Assembly: GCA_949318235.1 (NCBI GenBank)
Contig: OX439131.1
Location: forward strand, 36,660,805 to 36,724,804
Direction: 5' to 3'
Source of the DNA: Ecdyonurus torrentis
Taxonomy: Eukaryota; Arthropoda; Insecta; Ephemeroptera; Heptageniidae
DNA: 64,000 nt
Both the position numbers and the translations under genes were made by a program. Of this stretch, positions 46,632 through 59,953 are shown piece by piece. The notes beneath the pieces are model-generated. The model ran no database searches. It saw only the letters and a list, made by a program, of their open reading frames with translations, and was not told the origin of the DNA. How positions within the stretch are numbered: the stretch's first letter is position 1; each line of letters begins with the position of its first letter.

Positions 46632-48160
46632 TTACTTAAAGTCCATTGATACTACACCAAGTTGTGTTTCCAATTTCTCCAGAGAGCTCCTAAAAACAGA
46701 TAAATTTGACTCCTTAATCAGATGAGATATTATTGGTGAGAAGAGTAACTCTAAGCTACTAAAAGATAAATAGATATGACTTACCTTAGACTTGTATCTC
46801 GCCCTGTTCCTCTCAGATTTTCTACCTTCACCACCTCAGCTTTGAGAACTGGTAATGAGGGCAGTAATAACCCTCTCCTCATTGATGCAAGCCACTGAAG
46901 CAAGCGGAATAAAGGAGCAGCATGGAATCCAAGGTTACGATAAACAGCAGGTAGCTTGTTGTCAAGGATCCCCCTGGAAATAATTTTTGTTATAATTTTA
47001 GGTAGGATTACCATACGGAATAAAAATAGTGGGAACAAATATAAATATAGAGCAAACATGTTGATACATTTCATCACATAAGAATACAACCCGTGTATTT
47101 GCAAAAGCAACTAAGTTCAAAACAATATAGAATGAGATCAGAGTTTTGACTTTGCTGCTTTTGCAGGTACAGCTCTGGACTAAAGTTCCCGAACGGGGCA
47201 GCTGCGGTCGCTGTGTTGCGGGTTGTCTATGCAGATTGTTTGGGACCTTTTGGCTAGAGCTGTACATAGTTTATGCTCTAATGGTACCTGGTAAATTATA
47301 TAGTCTTGGTTTTGTGAAAGAGCTATTTTTCTGTGTCACCATGCAAGTTTACAAAACCAGTTAATAAGGAAGAAAAAATATATATTCCTAAAGAGGACAT
47401 TATCCTGAATTGATTGATATTCAAATTTCTAATTAAGCAAATATTACAACAACAATTAAGCTTAATTAGTTCATTAAGCATTTTAAATTAACTGAAAATT
47501 GAAGAACGTCGTCACAGGTGTTAACTTTTATGCATGTGGGCATATGGATAAGTTGATGCCCGTAACGTCATATCGCGTCTTTCAAAAATAAATTAAAAAT
47601 ACATAATGCACTCAAAAATTACAAATTCGCATATCTATCAATTCAGGATCGTGTCCTCTTTTAGAATATGCAATAAAATTACCCCTTAAAATTTTTTTGG
47701 TCTTCCTCATTCCATGTCCTATTATTATGTTTCTATTAGTTATATTTTTACTTAATACAATTGTCCATATAATGTGCTTTAATTACGTACAGTTTTAAAC
47801 TATTCTCTTTCTTTTGATTTCTGAAATCAATTTTACTAAATTAAAAATAACCTTCAATATATAAATACCCCGATGAATAAAACTTGTAAAAACTCAATTA
47901 GGGAGCCGATAAGGTATTGATATAAGAATTTTGAAGTATGTACAGTATACTTTCTTTTCTTATTTCTTTCTTTTTTTCTTTATTATTTTTTTTTTATTAA
48001 CCTGTTCACGACGGCGCCCACTACATACACTACGGTCCTCCCGGCCGGAGTAAAATGTTACCGCATAAGCGCTAGACGTAATATTACGTATGTCGGCGCA
48101 AGAGCCCAGCCGCTCTAGCAAGTAATATGACGTGCTCTGTCGTCAACAGGCTAAAGTGCA

Positions 48161-48192
<32 letters not shown>

Positions 48193-51100
48193 GATCAAAC
48201 TTAACATACAATATAAAAATGGAGAGACATGATCCAAACCAAACTTACTGTATTTCAGGTGTATCTCTGAAGGCATCACAGTTCATAATTTCCTTGACAG
48301 TATCAGAGACAGCATGTTTTCCTGTTGACTTATCTTCTAAATATAGTAATAGATGAAGCAATGGTTCCAGCACAATCTGTGTAATATTTCTCACTAGATC
48401 TACATCATCATATTTCTCAAGCACAACTTGCTGTAATAGTTTCAATGCCTGCATTGCTCCTGTAGGTAACGTTTTCCCTTTCTTCAGAAAGAATAGTACT
48501 CTTATGGAATCTAGAATTGATGTAGTTAGATCTGTGTTTCCTTCCAAGCAAACCTAAAATAATACGCATTAAAAAAATAAAAATACAATATAGTATTGAC
48601 ATTTGCAAACTATAAAGCTACAAAAATTATCCAGCCCTTTTTTTTTTTCCATTTATCTGATTTTGTGAACATGTGTTATCTGGATAATAAGTACATCAAA
48701 TGCCTTATTCGAATCAATCTTTGTGTATGAATTATATCACACAGTCAATTTTTTTCTTAACTTTTAATAAAAAAAATATGGCAACATTGAAGTGGGGAAA
48801 AAATGTCATACCGAAATTCTTGCATCAAAATGAAGCTTCTAAACAAATTACCATAAAAATGAACAATCTACACTTTACAAAGTCGCAGCTACCTGGAGCT
48901 TCTGCTACATGAAACAAATGTGTGATGCTCCAGGTAGCCGCAAATTTGTAAAGTGTATATTATTCATATTTTTGAAATTTCATTTTGAAGCTTCATTTTA
49001 ACGCGAGAAGATCGATATGAAAATTTATGCAGTGAAATTCCAATTTTTAAGAAGCTTCTGCACACTTACCATAAGTGGGTGTTGAACTCCATGTTCTGTT
49101 GATGCTAACCTTGGAATATACTGCTCAACTAGTTCTCTGATGGTTCTATTTATGTAACCATCCTGCTTAGGTCCTAGACTGGCAATTCCTCTCATGAACT
49201 GTTGGGGGAAAAATTGGTATAAAACAAGCAAAAATAATCTGGTGTTATTTATTTTAAATTAAAACACATAATTCTTACCATTGGTAATGTTAATTTTAAA
49301 GCTGCTGCTATATCTGGAGAAAGTCTGTTATCTGGATTTCTGATGCTCATGGGCAGCAACAAGTTGCTGATTAATCCTTTCATCAGACAGTTAGTTTGAG
49401 ACTGTAATCATATCATATCATGAGAAATGTGAACTAAGTGAACTTAGTTTTCTTGATAGCCTTACCTTGGTGTAAATTAGTAGAGGGCAACTTTGTATGA
49501 GACTTCCAGTACATTTGTAGAGGCGTAATATGATGGCTGTAGACAACTTGCCATACTTGAGTACCACTTCAGCCAACTTGTCAATCCTTCCTAAACATGC
49601 TAGTGTCTGTTCCTTAAGCTGCTGCTTTTCTCGGATATTCTAAACAAACAACAATACTTTTAAGTTTGATATTACAGTATTGCTTCTAGCAACAACAACT
49701 ACAAGAAAAAAGGGCTTCACACTACAAAAAATCTATATTTGATTGGGGAAAAAATAAGAAGATAGAATGCAGTAACATATAGACTTGAAAAACAATATAG
49801 TGGGGAGTGGTAAATTAAATGGAGTTGTTAATTAGCAGAGATGGCTTGTATAGTTGATTCATGTCCCCATATGCGCAAATACCTATATTAAAACAAGAAA
49901 CAGCTTTAATAATCTGAATTTTGTTTAGAGTAATTTCCCATTCTGCATTCACGTGATTGTGATATTGTAATATAATATTATACCGAGTGCATTTTTTTCG
50001 TGAGAATAACATTTCAAATTTTGTGCAATGTTTTAAAAATATTAATGTTGAAATATATTATTACAATTGTGTGTAACATGTATGTATTAAAGAATAGAAA
50101 AAGAAAAGTTACCGTATTTACCTGAATATTCTGCAATCTACTGGCAAGTATTTGTGCAAGAGCATCAAGAGGCTCATCAGTATCTACTAAGAGGTCAGTA
50201 TTTCCTCCACACAGAGCAACCAACTGCGGCAACTTTGCAACTGCTTGAGTTAATTGCAATAGCTCAGATCTACTTTCTCCAGCCAGCACACAGCACCTAA
50301 TCACAACACCAAGGTATCAGTATATTTGAACTCTCCAAGTGTCACAGTATATATAATTAATATAACACAACTTACTTAACCCAAGCTTGAATGATGCTAT
50401 TGTGATAATTTGGTACTTTAGATTTTACTCTCTCCATTGCTTCTTCATTAGGTAAAATGTGAGTCAAGTACCGAGCAGTTATTCTGGGGGAAAAACAAAA
50501 CAAGAATAATAATCACATAATAAATAACATGTTTGTTGTAAGAAAATAAAATGGTTGTAAAACAAAAATAATAATGAACCTGTAAGCAAGTAATGATAAA
50601 AACAATTAAAATGTCAACTAAAAATTATAGGCACTTTAAATTGTTTAATATAAGCTTGTTTGTAAAATTTTTCTTTTTATCTTTTTGCAACATGATTGTA
50701 ATGTTTTTATATGTGGATGATTTTTTTTTAGAGCACAGGTAAGAGGGTTTCCATTTAATTAAAGCGACACACAACCCTAAAAATAAGTATTTTTTGTTCT
50801 TTCCTAAAACAATTCAATAGTAATCAGTCGTTTACTTGACTTTTCTAGTCCGCAGGATAAGCGAGCCCCGCGAGGGTAACGATATAGAGTACACGCCCCT
50901 CTACTATGAGTGTAAAAAATTTGTACCCCCTGCTGTACCTGGTAAGCTTACCTGAGAAGGTGTACAGATTTTTTACTCACACGGTAAAGGAAATCTCTGA
51001 CGTCAGAGATTTCCTCTTTACCCTCGCTGGGCTTGCTTATTCCGCGGGCTGGAAAAGTCAAATAAACGACTAATTTCTATTGAATTACTTGAGAATAGAA

Positions 51101-52816
51101 CAAAAAATACTTATTTTTAGGGTTGTGTATCACTTTAACAAGCCTTTTATAATTTACATAAATAATAATAGGTAATTTTACTAACCTAACATTAACATTT
51201 TCCGAAGCAACAAAATGGGCAAAGAAATGTGCAAAGTCTGTGTTGTCTGAGCCAAGTGTCAATGCAACACCAAGGTCAGCTATTTTCTGGGTAGGTGGAT
51301 TTGGAAGTTGACTTTGTTCCATTAAGGTTGGTAGCAGTTGTTTTTTCAAGCAGTCAAATAATTCTCGCTCTAGAGGATAATAAATAAATAATAAATACAA
51401 TTATAATGTCATGAGAAATAATAATTTGTGATCATATCATAAATAATAAAATATATGTTGTACCTGATGGATTGATCTGATTTGGTACAAAGACTGAGAT
51501 CCTGCTTGCCAACGCCTGCATAGCATCAAGAGCCCGACATACATCAGTAGTGTTACATACAGCAAGATACTTGGACAGCCATGTTCCTGGTATTAAAATT
51601 AATCAAGAATAATGAGATATTAATAAAACTAAAATCATTGTTAAGTATATAAATTTGAAAAGGATAGCAAGAAGCCTTGTCATAGTGAAGATAGTCCCAT
51701 GGTTTGATGAAAATCTTGCTATAGCAGAGATAATTAACACGTTGGATAGAATTTGGCACTATACAGACTCCAAGAGAAAAAGAAGTATACCTTTGTCCGT
51801 CCTTACAGACTCAGATCATTCAGTTCCTCTCAGTCTGCAAGGACTGTCACAATACACCCACTTTTTGTTGTTGCTGTTTAAGTTCATTGTCAAAACTGTC
51901 CAATACATTTATTATAGCACTGTCTTAGCACAATTTTTACCAAACTATGGGACTCTCTTTACTAGGGAAAGCCTTTACTGGGGTTTTCTACTCTTTCTTT
52001 CAGATTTATCAAATATATAATAAACCATTAAAAACCATATTTGAACCTTGTCTACATTTAAAAATACAATTAGTTAAAAAAAAAAAAAAAGAAGAAAAGA
52101 AAAGAAAAGAAAAGAAAAGAAAAGAAAAGAAAAGAAAAGAAAAGAAAAGAAAAGAAAAGAAAAGAAAAGAAAAGAAAAGAAAAGAAAAGAAAAAAAGACA
52201 AAGAAAGCTCACCAATTAAAGAGTGCACATCAATATTTCTTTTAGGAGCTACTTCTGAAATATCTTGCAAGGCTTCAATGTATGTTCTCATGAGATCTTG
52301 CTCAGGACTGCTGAATTGAGTCATCTTACTGCACACTTCCTCAACTAATCTGACCATTGGTTCTGCACTTGCTGTTAAATTTCTGCCCTGCTCAGCTTGC
52401 AGAAACAATAATGTGAGGTGTGCTCGCCACACTACTGTTCTTTTACCAACTTCACGAGTTTTGCAAGATCCCAACATCTGCTGCAGCTTACCTCCCTGTT
52501 AACAAAATGTTAAAATGAAAATATATTTCACAGCACATTGACTTGATGAACTCACCACTTCTTCCATGTCTACAGCTAGTGCCATTGTGAGCATAAGAGA
52601 TGTTAGATGGTGAAGACCTAGCTCTGACATAGTTTGCATACGATTTTCAGGAAATTTGGGATAAATACGACCCTTCAGCTGCTTCCATGCTCTCTGTTTG
52701 GATTCCTCATCACCTAGTACAGTGCTGATTTGATGTCCTATAACAATTGAATCAATTTAACTAAGCAACTAGAGCATAATTATCATAATTGATACATCAA
52801 ATTTTAGCAATAAAAT

Positions 52817-52900
<84 letters not shown>

Positions 52901-55900
52901 TTGTTTTTTTAATTGCGTATTCTGAAAGCAAGCATTGTCCTGAATCAACTGATGTGCAATTTTCAAATTTATCAGTTCATTAAGTATTTTTAATTAATTT
53001 TTGAAAATTTTCATATGACATTACAGTCTCATTTTCATGCAAAATTCGCTGACTATGACATATATTGCGACTTTCAGAAGTTAATTAAGAATACTTAAAG
53101 AGTTAAAAAAATTGCACATCAATTGATTCAGGGCAATGACCTCATTTAGAATATGTATGCAATACAAAAATGCATGGTCTTACTCATTATAACTAATTTA
53201 AGTTAAAAATAGAATATAATGTTGTTATCATGCAAAGATATATAGGTAGCACTGTATAAAAGTAAAACTCACCAAGTAATTTCAAGAACAGTGAAAAACT
53301 ATTTTCACTGTCTTCAATGTGATCAATAGGTCTCAAATTTTCTTTTAACTGTGTAGCAAATCCTGATGCAGATTTACTAAGAACAGAAAATAAATCATTA
53401 CTAAGCGCTCTCGTGGTAAATAATGATAAAATACTAACTTGATGATAGCTAGCATACTAGGAGGTTCTGATGGTAGTAGAAATGCAGACTGTATTCTTCT
53501 CAAGAACACTTCCCACATCACTAACAATGGTGATGTGCCTGTTGGCCACCATGATGGTAACACCAACAATGCTCTCATGATTTCTCTCAGTCTTACTTCT
53601 TTTAATTCTTCATTGTTAGGTAATGCAGCACGTAGTACTAGCTCTAGCAGTTCTCCCGATTCTTGTCCTGGCGATGACTGAAGCATGAAATTATTTGTTA
53701 CTACATTCCAAAATATTCAATTCTATGTAAAAAATAGAAAAATATATTTTATTTTCCTTACTCTTAAGTCATTTATGTATAGTCCACTTTCACTATAGCC
53801 GTACAATTTTGTAAGATGCAGATAGAGCCAAAGACAGAGTGTTGGTCTGTCTTCATTACTTAATACTAATTTTAACTGTGGTAATTCACTGCAGTCCACA
53901 ATTTCTGGTTGCTTAATTTCATACTTCTTCTCTGATATTTGAATTCTCAATAGTTTTTCAAGTAATCCCCAAAATGGCTAAGAAAAAAAAGAAAAAAAGA
54001 AAAAACTTTTAGTAAATTAAAAATTTATATAAACAGTACAAACTTAAAAATAATAGTAAAAACTCATTCTCATACCAAAGAAATACAATTTTGATAATAC
54101 ATCTTGTCAGCCAGCAGTTGTAGTAGAAGCCACATTTCTCGTACACAAGTACAAGGAAATGGTGAGTTACGAGAGAATTTGTCATTCCCATGAAGGGATG
54201 AATAACAACTCTCTGATAAATGAACTAGTTCTGTTAAAAACAGAACAAAGTCATTCTCTAGTGCTGTCCGAGCTTCTGATATTCCAGGGGACTCAAATTT
54301 AGTTATTGTATAAAGTAGAGTGAGGTGGTACCAACGAAGCTCCAAGTGTGCATGGAATAAGTGATGAGATGCAAGTGTACACTGAAATATACAGTAGTTA
54401 ATTTTTATTAGTTTTAAAGTTTTAAAGGGGTGAAATTGAAATTCCAATCATGTGCAAACTTTCACTTTTCCCTATCTCACTAGACACAGACCACTTTGAA
54501 AGCAGGTCTGTAATTGGATTTCAATTTCTCCCCGGTTGACTGTTCTCTGTATCCGATCCAATAAAAATATACCTTATTTCCAAGTCTTGATGAACAGTTG
54601 CTAATAACAAAGTTAGGCATCTTTGTGAAACCTTGAATTAGCAATCTCCATTGTTTTAATTGCCTAAGTAATGATGGAACTATTTCTTCTAATAGCCATA
54701 CATTATCTTCATCACTAGGAATACTAGAAAAATACATTAAATTGTTTTAATTAAATATTTAAATGTAATTTATGAAGTAAAATAATAATAAATAAACGTG
54801 CATATTTTAATATTACCTGAGTAAGAATGTTCTCAAGAAGGAGAAAAATGTACAGAGTTCTTGTCGAATTTGGAAATAATCACAAATTTCTGTTCTAATA
54901 TTTGCTCCAACAGTAGAGTTAAGTTTCAGAGCATCATTTTCTAAGATATAAAATCGTTTCCTAAAACAAGTAATTGTATTTTGTATTACTCCTATACGGC
55001 AATTAAAAAGCAAATCGATGGCTCCGCAAAAAACCGAACTATGTATAGTCTCCGCTCGCCTCAAATTTGGAACATCTGCGCGCTGCGCGCTCCGCCTCTC
55101 CCAAATTTGAAGCATCTCTTACCAGCGCTCCATTGCAGATGCTTTAGTTTTCAGAGAGGCTGAGAGCGCAGATGTTCCAATTTTGAGGCGCGCGGAGACT
55201 ATAGATAGTTTGTTTTTCCGAGGAGCCATAGAATGCTGTAATAAATTGATTGATAAAATTTTACCTAGCCATTTGGAAAAGAAGACATTGTTTTTCTAAT
55301 ACTCCTAAGTCAGGATCAAATATGTATCCAAAGAGTGTAACATTACAGGCACCTGCAGCCAATATTTTAGCGTGATGGGTAGAATTGCTGAAGAGTAAAT
55401 GTATTTCTTTAGCAGTTAACAGACCACCTTTAGATAGATCTTTAGTATTGAAGCTTGGTAATATTTCTCCATGGCACTCTAAACAGTTTGCTGGTAGTTG
55501 AAGAATATCTAACAGAAAAAGAAATTAGGATGAGTATTACAGAAAAGGATAGAAAATATCAGCAAGGGTCTTACCACAGTAGAAGTTCTATGAAGTTGTT
55601 GAGGTTTTACAGAGTTATAATGTTTCTATACCCGTGAGCTTTTGTCATCATAATGACATTATCAATTAAAAATAGAGAAGTAGACATGACATATGTAGAT
55701 GTGGCATGTAGTCCTGTCCTCCACAGGACTCCAGGGCTCAAGTAAATTTCTTCTTTGAAAAATATTGTCATTACAATGATGAAAGCTCTCAGTTATATAC
55801 AAACATTATATTTATAATCTGTGCCACATGAGACCTTGACCTCTCCATAGGACTTCTACCATGGTAAGGCCCTTGCTGGTATTTCTATACTTTGCTTTAT

Positions 55901-56188
55901 TACTCTTCCTAATAGTATTAATTATTGATTAAAAATTTAAAATAATATTCAAAATTATTATTATTATTTTACTCTAATTGTCATAAAATATAGGTATAAT
56001 TAAAAGTACTGTACAGGTTCAATAACATACAAGTATCATTAATTACAAGCAAAAATAGAATATGGTGCTTGCACAATTTTTCATGAGGGAGCATAAAATA
56101 TGTATTTTAATATATACTGACCATTTCTATTGTTTTCAATTTCTTCTGCAAAGAGATCAATTTGGGAATCTAGTTCATATGTCTCCAT
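46632..56188 (-). CDS. MMS22L: MMS22-like DNA repair protein
   Basis: Partner of TONSL in the complex that binds new chromatin at stalled or broken replication forks and helps load RAD51. Twenty coding exons on the minus strand: 56122-56188, 55265-55508, 54817-54960, 54573-54723, 54076-54381, 53762-53977, 53439-53677, 53273-53376, 52556-52737, 52213-52495, 51464-51586, 51186-51369, 50376-50483, 50122-50296, 49466-49639, 49279-49401, 49070-49198, 48249-48553, 46785-46973 and 46632-46689. All junction phases agree. The product is 1167 residues; the human protein has 1243. Family-specific stretches include AWKQLKGRIYPKFPENRMQ (human WKQVKGRIYSKF), CTCVREMWLLLQLLADK and TIRELVEQYIPRL near the C-terminus. 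Most introns hold palindromic MITEs or microsatellites. An additional 5' untranslated exon is likely, because an acceptor precedes the start exon at 56205. Confidence 0.93.
47168..47264. mobile_element. Tc1/mariner-type MITE, copy 3
   Basis: Ends TACAGCTCTGGACTAAAGTT and, inverted, TACAGCTCTAGCCAAAAGGT, with TA borders. It lies in the MMS22L intron between 46973 and 48249. Confidence 0.65.
47389..47665. repeat. Palindromic MITE in MMS22L intron
   Basis: AAGAGGACATTATCCTGAATTGATTGATAT is matched, with changes, by its inverse at 47620-47665. The interior resembles the palindromes at 23720-24180 and 52900-53190. Confidence 0.55.
48003..48155. repeat. GC-rich hairpin
   Basis: CCTGTTCACGACGGCGCCC and GTCGTCAACAGG near the ends are inverted around a GC-rich interior, another fold-back in the same MMS22L intron. 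A poly-A tract follows (48168-48192). Confidence 0.45.
48795..49020. repeat. Palindromic MITE with CACTTTACAAA
   Basis: CAAAATGAAGCTTC...CTACACTTTACAAAGTCGCAGCTACCTGGAGC pairs with its inverse across CTTCTGCTACATGAAAC. The CACTTTACAAATTTG word links it to 56715-56920 and 59758-59953. Confidence 0.65.
50763..51134. mobile_element. Palindromic MITE, TTAA flanks
   Basis: Inverted arms of about 150 bp begin AGCGACACACAACCC and end with GGGTTGTGTATCACT, flanked by TTAA on both sides (50759-50762, 51135-51138). TTAA would fit piggyBac-type insertion, but the terminal bases are not typical for that group. It lies in an MMS22L intron. Confidence 0.65.
52079..52194. repeat. (AAAAG)n microsatellite
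   Basis: More than 20 AAAAG units, ending 18 bases short of the 5' splice donor of the MMS22L exon at 52213-52495. In the transcript it is a CTTTT tract just inside the intron. Confidence 0.95.
52819..52898. repeat. (GA)n microsatellite
   Basis: About 38 GA units in an MMS22L intron. Confidence 0.95.
52900..53190. repeat. Palindromic MITE in MMS22L intron
   Basis: GCATTGTCCTGAATCAACTGATGTGCAATTTT pairs with its inverse at about 53100-53145. The inner TATTTTTAATTAATTTTTG word is shared with 23720-24180. Confidence 0.65.
55014..55234. repeat. Palindromic MITE in MMS22L intron
   Basis: GGCTCCGCAAAAAA, TATAGTCTCCGC and ATTTGGAACATCTGCGC are all found inverted in the right half. The arms are about 85 bp and the centre is GC-rich. 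Confidence 0.7.
55540..55905. mobile_element. Diverged copy of the 61155-61458 palindrome
   Basis: The outer ends AAAGGATAGAAAATATCAGC and CAGCAAGGGTCTTACCACAG, with GTAGAAGTTCTATG, match the element at 61155-61458. The right half carries the inverse. A central insertion of about 100 bp makes it longer. Confidence 0.7.
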
Positions 56189-56285
56189 GACTTTGCTAGC
56201 ATTCCTAAAACACAAAACTATTATTAGACACTAGTTTTGCAGATTGAGACATATATCTTTGGCTCAGAATACATTTGTCGTATAT

Positions 56286-56323
<38 letters not shown>

Positions 56324-56714
56324 AATTCTGACCTTTGTCCGATGTAAACTGGTATACACTAAAGCTTAATTTCCTCTTTTTTTTTTTACGACAAATGTAT
56401 TCCAGGCAACAATATGACAAGTAGCGGCTAGTACGTTATTTTCTAATACAAGCTAAACACAGGTTGCCTAAAAACCTGTGCCCTTTCTGAAATTAATGCC
56501 CAGAGCTGGTACAGACACTTATAAAAATTTACTCTATGCATTATGGCAATTAATGCATGCCCAATATAAACCATCACGTTACAACCATTTATGTAACTGA
56601 CACACTCAACTCAAGTGTTGGTACATATATGTATGCCGCATACTGTATAGCTATATCATTCTAATTAGTGAAGTTCCAAATAACTGCAGATATACACTTT
56701 TAGTTAAGTACTGT

Positions 56715-56920
56715 ATCGATGCTTACATATCAAAGTGAACGAACTGCACTTTACAAATTTGACTCAAAATGAACGATCTACGTTTGGCACTTCTACGCAT
56801 TTAAACAGGAGAACTATATTATGCTATATGAGTGAACTTGGAAACAGTAAAGTGTAGATCGGTCATTTTGAACAAAATTTGTAAAGTGTACTATGTTCAT
56901 TTCGACAGATAAGCATGGAT
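56715..56920. mobile_element. Palindromic MITE, ATCGATGCTTAC ends, copy 1
   Basis: ATCGATGCTTACATATCAAA...CACTTTACAAATTTG pairs with the inverse right half. Same family as 59758-59953. Confidence 0.7.
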
Positions 56921-57719
56921 ATACATAATATGCAGAGTAATAATGAGGAGGAAACTGGAAACTATTTGGATATATGGGGGGGGGGGGGGGGGGAGAGAGA
57001 GGAAGGAAGTACCTTATATCATGATTATTAAGAAGCATGGATATGTATGATATAGATACATACCTGCACCTGCAAAAGATTTTGGCTATTAGTGTTTTCA
57101 ATAGGGGGGGGGGGGGGATATTAACCATAACTCGAATCCCAAGACCTATAGATGACCTCAGATCCGTGGTGCCTCATGATATACGTAGTATGACAATACA
57201 ATATGATATGCATACTCATTTTAGTGCAGAGAAGAATTTCTAACTCAAGTTATATTATAGCTGCTTCATACGCACTGACACACAAGTGAGTTTGTTTACT
57301 TTTTCAATCCCCCACCCCCTTGCAAATCTTCTATTGACATAGATTCACGCATATTTATGTTAATTTATTATGTTTATATATATATCTATTTATTCTATTA
57401 TGTTTATCCGTGAATCTAAACATATACATATTTTTCCTACATGGGAGAATTGGAGCACACAATCATAGTAAAAACAATGCACGCAATTTGCATAGAACAA
57501 AAGCGACGAAATAAACATCACCAAAATAAACTATGACTGCAATACGCTGTACTCATAAATAAACCCTGGAATGAGTAATAATTTATTAATAAAGAAAACT
57601 AATCAGATATCTTTTAAGTTAAGTTTTAGCAACAAAAAAGCGAAATATGATAACCAACCTGTTGAACGTTATCACGCGTTATCAACCATCAATATTGATC
57701 AATATTTTTTACAGCTGAT

Positions 57720-57732
57720 AGTTTCCCGCGTT
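57720..57732 (-). promoter_or_regulatory. E2F-like site
   Basis: TTTCCCGCG matches the E2F consensus and is one of few GC-rich spots 1.5 kb upstream of the MMS22L start exon. It would fit an S-phase gene with a distant untranslated exon, but no supporting exon is proven. Confidence 0.2.
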
Positions 57733-59239
57733 AATTTTTAGTTTAAGGGGGTAGGTGACCGACTGATATCTCGCAAACTAGGACGGTTGCGAATAATAAT
57801 AATAACACAAAGTAAAGAAGAAATGTTACTTAAAAGTTAAGTTATGTCAAACATGTGAAAACACGATCAAAAATTTAAGTTATTACACTTTAAAGATAAC
57901 ATGTAAATGTGGAAATTTAAATTTGAGCGGGAAATTTTAGTCAAATTAAAAACTTTTTTGCAATTAAAAATGTAATTAAAATTTGTTTTGGTATTAAAAA
58001 ATATATTTTAAATTTACTTGATTTTATTTAAAAATTATAGTGTTGGTTTTAATGAAATTAAATCATGTACAAAAAATTACTGGGAAAATATAGTTCTTCT
58101 TTTAGCGATTTCCGGTCCAAGTCGGTCCCCCACCGCCTTAAGTAAGTTGGTATTTAAAAATCCAGCTGAAATTTCAAAACATTTCAAAGCAAAATAACAA
58201 ACATTTACAAACACACATAAATATGGCTTTGGTTTGTTTGGTTTGCAGATTGTGGACAAATTGTGGACGTTGGGCAGTTTTTGCTATTTCAAGTTTTAAC
58301 ATGAGTATTAATGCTGCTCGGACCCATTTCCTGTATCCTTGCCGGGATGTAATAGTCTCAGTCTGGTAGATAATAGTCACTTGTGTCTTGTAGCTGAACT
58401 TTTGTTCAACGTCGGATCTGCTGCATGCATGCATGCAGGACTCTGTATGAAAGTCCACAGCTAGTGAGGATGGCTTTTCTTTTCATATATAAGGTAGCTA
58501 TATGTCGTGATCGTAACTATTTATACATAATACATATTTTAATTGCAAAAGAACTGTAAATTATATCTCGCTATCTTTAAAGTTGTGTATATGATAAGCT
58601 TTTTGTAATTTCTTTATTTTGTATTGTTTTGTATGTACATATGTATACGCGTGTATGTATATGTATATGTATGATGGATGTGTATAAGCATATATTATTA
58701 AATCGACTAGATCAAATAACTTTCTCGTAACCTTGAACCATGACTCTTCTTTTCATAGAACTCGTAGTCGTATCAAACATTTTCTCAAGATAAGAGAAAA
58801 GCTATATTTGATCTGAGCAATATATGCGTGCTATATTTGTGCATTTACAGCATATACGAACTGTACTGGCTGTGTACTGGTGCATAAACTGTAACTGTGT
58901 ATTATGTAGATGCAATTGCTGTACTGTAAATACATACTTTTTTTCCAGATCAGAGGCAAATATGCCGCTATTCTGCCATACTGAGATCCACCCAGCCAGC
59001 TTTTGTTTACTTACCTGTTTAACTTGGCAGCGCATGCAGGTAAGCCTTCCAGTGCCCTATAACCTTCTACAATATTAAACAAGTGAGCATGTATAATGCT
59101 GACAGCTATAGGAGTTTTCTTGATATTCCATACCTCGGAGCATGCAAAAGCCCTCTAGCTGTCAGTCATTTAGAGGTATGCAAGGTAAGGTATACATTGA
59201 TCATTCATTACCTATGACAGTGTAAGAAAGAACATTCAA

Positions 59240-59440
59240 GCACTACGCAGAATTTCAGTACTACTGCAATCTCCGCGGGTGCAATTTTGCTACATCTACA
59301 TTCTACGCACTCTCCTCTTTTGAAACATCTTTATACGCATAGCCTGCTCAGTTGTGCCATTAGTATAGGCAGGGTGGAGATAGCACATGTACCAAAATTA
59401 CACCCGCGGAGATTGCAGAATTACCGAAATGCCGCGTAGC
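59240..59440. repeat. Palindromic MITE with CAATCTCCGCGGGTG
   Basis: CTACGCAGAATTTCAGTA and CTGCAATCTCCGCGGGTG are inverted at the right end (CACCCGCGGAGATTGCAG, then GCCGCGTAG). Confidence 0.7.
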
Positions 59441-59757
59441 CCTCGAATTCTGGTATTGAAAAAAAAATTACATGTGTACCGCAACGATATCATAAAATTT
59501 CTCAACTATACACTGAAATGCATTACTAAAATTGAAAGTTATTCATTTCGTTTCGGTACATATGCTGGCAAATAACAGAAAATGTATGATATGGATTTAA
59601 ACTTGACTGATTGTGGTGTTATATAGGCATTTTATTAGGCATTAATATTTTTTTGTCTTGAGTTGGAAATTATTTTCTCTGCCACGGTGTCCCTGTCAGT
59701 CTATACGAGCTCACATTACTATACCTCCCATTCTCCATTTTTTCCTAAAATATCTAT

Positions 59758-59953
59758 ATCGATGCTTACCCGTCGAAGTGAACGTACTACACTTTACAAA
59801 TTTGGGGAAAAATGAACCTTCTACTCTTTAAAAATTCCAAGTTCCCCCATCTAGTTCTCATGTTAAAATGCGTAGAAGCGCCAAACGCAGATCGTTCATT
59901 TTTCCCCAAATTTGTAAAGTGTAGTACGTTCACTTCGACGGGTAAGCATCGAT
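59758..59953. mobile_element. Palindromic MITE, ATCGATGCTTAC ends, copy 2
   Basis: ATCGATGCTTACCCGTCGAA and its exact inverse bound the element; CACTTTACAAATTTGGGG is also inverted. The arms are cleaner than in copy 1 (56715-56920), so it is probably younger. Confidence 0.8.

Noticed and set aside
52009..52477. Lys- or Phe-rich open frames over the AAAAG repeat
   Set aside because: They are translations of the microsatellite. Only 52213-52495 on the minus strand is coding, as an MMS22L exon ending at a proper donor.
53439..53681. An 80-residue plus-strand frame
   Set aside because: It is the antisense shadow of an MMS22L exon (53439-53677) that matches the family.
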